Assembly (NCBI GenBank): GCA_937858455.1
Contig: CALLYN010000434.1
Location: forward strand, 1 to 6,234
DNA length: 6,234 bases
Source: an uncultured Kouleothrix sp.
GTDB lineage: Bacteria; Chloroflexota; Chloroflexia; Chloroflexales; Roseiflexaceae
Reading direction: 5' to 3'
Below the pieces are notes generated by a model. The model was not told where the DNA came from. It made no database searches and worked only from the letters and a program-made list of their open reading frames with translations. Made by a program: the position numbers and the translations under genes. Shown in pieces: positions 5,503 to 6,234 of the stretch; the stretch's first letter is position 1, and every line of letters begins with the position of its first letter.

Positions 5503-5524
5503 CCTAAGGGAGGAAGTACACAGG

Positions 5525-5959
5525 ATGCCGACTATCAATCAGCTGGTTCGCAAGCCTCGCAAGCCGGTCGTCAAGAAGACCAAAGCGCCCGCGCTGCGCT
5601 TCACCTACAACGCCATCAAAGGGCGGCTGACGCGCGGCAAGGGTTCGCCGTTCAAGCGTGGCGTATGTACCCAGGTGAAGACGATGACGCCCAAAAAGCC
5701 GAACTCGGCCCTGCGCAAGATCGCACGTGTGCGGCTCAGCAACGGCATGGAAGTGACGGCATATATTCCTGGCGAGGGCCACAACCTGCAAGAGCACTCG
5801 GTGGTGCTGATTCGCGGCGGCCGCGTGAAAGACCTGCCGGGCGTGCGCTACCATATCGTACGCGGTGTGCTCGACGCACAGGGCGTCGCCAACCGCAAAC
5901 AGGGCCGCTCCAAGTACGGCACCAAGAAGGCCAGCGCGACGCCGGTGAAGAAGAAGTAG
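5525..5959 (+). CDS. rpsL: 30S ribosomal protein S12
   Basis: This 144-residue S12 (uS12) is a small-subunit protein at the decoding centre. It begins with the invariant [10 protein letters not shown]. An in-frame ATG at 5387 would add 46 residues with no family match and is rejected; AAGGGAGG at 5506-5513 lies 11 nt before the chosen [14 protein letters not shown] at 55-65 and [13 protein letters not shown] at 98-110 are the decoding-site loops. Lysines 57 and 102 match E. coli K43 and K88, so the classic streptomycin-resistance positions are wild type. D103 matches the aspartate that is methylthiolated by RimO in E. coli. Between PAL (22-24) and KRGVC (44-48) there are 19 residues where E. 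coli has 5, a 14-residue basic insertion. The C-terminus has a lysine-rich tail. It is the first gene of the str operon, followed 38 bp later by rpsG. Confidence 0.98.
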   Translation: MPTINQLVRKPRKPVVKKTKAPALRFTYNAIKGRLTRGKGSPFKRGVCTQVKTMTPKKPNSALRKIARVRLSNGMEVTAYIPGEGHNLQEHSVVLIRGGRVKDLPGVRYHIVRGVLDAQGVANRKQGRSKYGTKKASATPVKKK

Positions 5960-5997
5960 CACTCCAGTTCAGAGTTAGCGCTCAAATGAGGTGACCA

Positions 5998-6234
5998 ATG
6001 CCCCGTCGAGGAACGATTGTCAAACGCATTCCCGCCCCCGACGCACGTTACAACAGCGTCGTGGTGCAGCAGTTTATCAACAAGGTCATGCAGCGCGGGA
6101 AAAAGAGCGTGGCCGAGCGGATCGTCTATCAGGCGCTCGAGCTCGCCGCTGATCGCCTGAAGAAGACGCCGATGGAAGTCTTCGAGGTGGCGCTGCGCAA
6201 CGCCGGCCCGGCGATCGAAGTCAAGCCCAAGCGC
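5998..6234 (+). CDS. rpsG: 30S ribosomal protein S7, N-terminal part (3' end outside window)
   Basis: The frame from ATG 5998 runs to the window edge, giving 79 of the usual 155 or so residues. MPRRGTIVKR, YNSVVVQQFINKVMQRGKKSVAERIVYQAL (near residues 18-47) and the end of the visible part, AIEVKPKR, are characteristic of uS7. S7 starts assembly of the 30S head by binding the 3' domain of 16S rRNA and contacts the exit-site tRNA. GAGGTG at 5988-5993 lies 4 nt before the ATG. The gene follows rpsL by 38 bp and is surely co-transcribed with it. In E. coli, S7 represses its own translation by binding the rpsL-rpsG spacer; this spacer is short and no convincing S7-site mimic was seen. No oddities are visible in the part present. 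Confidence 0.97.
   Translation, partial: MPRRGTIVKRIPAPDARYNSVVVQQFINKVMQRGKKSVAERIVYQALELAADRLKKTPMEVFEVALRNAGPAIEVKPKR

Larger units (their letters stand above)
5306..5524 (+). promoter_or_regulatory. Long structured 5' leader of rpsL
   Basis: This untranslated region of about 219 nt fills most of the 299-bp gap between the receiver gene and rpsL. Three local pairings can be drawn. At the 5' end, GTGCAAAC (5311-5318) pairs with GTTTGCAC (5334-5341), crossing TCGCT (5306-5310) / AGCGA (5324-5328). In the middle, AGCGGG (5427-5432) pairs with CCCGCT (5445-5450), competing with GCCC (5444-5447) / GGGC (5451-5454). Near the 3' end, a UACG-loop hairpin at 5482-5502 lies just before the ribosome-binding site. 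An 8-bp direct repeat, GGGGTTCG, is at 5389-5396 and 5430-5437. A T-rich run is at 5471-5480. Ribosomal protein operons are often autoregulated through such leaders. I could not match this one to a known leader family. Confidence 0.5.

Noticed and set aside
5387..5524. A 46-codon in-frame N-terminal extension of rpsL from an ATG at 5387
   Set aside because: S12 proteins begin at [10 protein letters not shown], and a good ribosome-binding site precedes that start. The extension resembles nothing known and lies in the structured leader.
5960..5997. Possible S7 autoregulatory site in the rpsL-rpsG spacer, as in E. coli
   Set aside because: The 38-nt spacer holds only a 3-bp GAG/CTC pairing and the AGCGCT palindrome; no convincing S7-binding structure can be drawn.
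4653..6234. Possibility that the HerA-like gene plus the receiver form a defence island
   Set aside because: No nuclease, SIR2, methylase, integrase or repeat is present, base composition matches the surroundings, and the flanks are housekeeping genes.

Overview
The window is high-GC bacterial chromosome with tightly packed genes. The best taxonomic guess is Chloroflexota (Chloroflexia-like). The reasons are the high GC, a ribosomal protein S12 with a long N-terminal insertion and lysine-rich tail, and the mix of a HerA-type ATPase with ordinary sigma70-type promoters. This assignment is from memory of protein families and was not tested by a search.

Layout, left to right. (1) The 3' end of an AI-2E-family membrane transporter gene (+) runs off the left edge. 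(2) It meets, tail to tail with a 48-bp overlap, a two-gene minus-strand unit: a histidine phosphatase (1485-2126) followed after 42 bp by a Zn-ribbon/Nudix hydrolase fused to a GNAT acetyltransferase domain (489-1442). (3) Divergent from the phosphatase is 6-phosphogluconolactonase, pgl (2254-3006, +), of the oxidative pentose phosphate pathway. (4) Convergent with pgl, across a short hairpin-bearing spacer, is a HerA/DUF87-type DNA-translocating ATPase (3045-4652, -). (5) A 201-bp divergent promoter region separates this ATPase from a stand-alone response-regulator receiver domain (4854-5225, +). (6) After a 299-bp non-coding stretch with a near-consensus promoter comes the start of the str operon: rpsL (S12) and the 5' part of rpsG (S7), which runs off the right edge. 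fusA and tuf would be expected next but are not visible.

No mobile element, CRISPR array, tRNA or rRNA was seen. The genes are mainly housekeeping and do not form an obvious multi-gene defence or biosynthetic system. The most interesting material is regulatory. The HerA-like/receiver intergenic region has mirrored extended -10 elements carrying repeated ATACCA/TGGTAT motifs, which could be a shared operator. The rpsL leader (about 219 nt) has a 21-bp-spaced direct repeat straddling the promoter, a 5'-end pairing arrangement that can be drawn as alternative hairpins or a pseudoknot, a possible 17-codon leader peptide ending exactly at a hairpin, and a UACG-loop hairpin next to the rpsL Shine-Dalgarno. 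Together these suggest an undescribed control element for S12/S7, but this is a hypothesis from one sequence.
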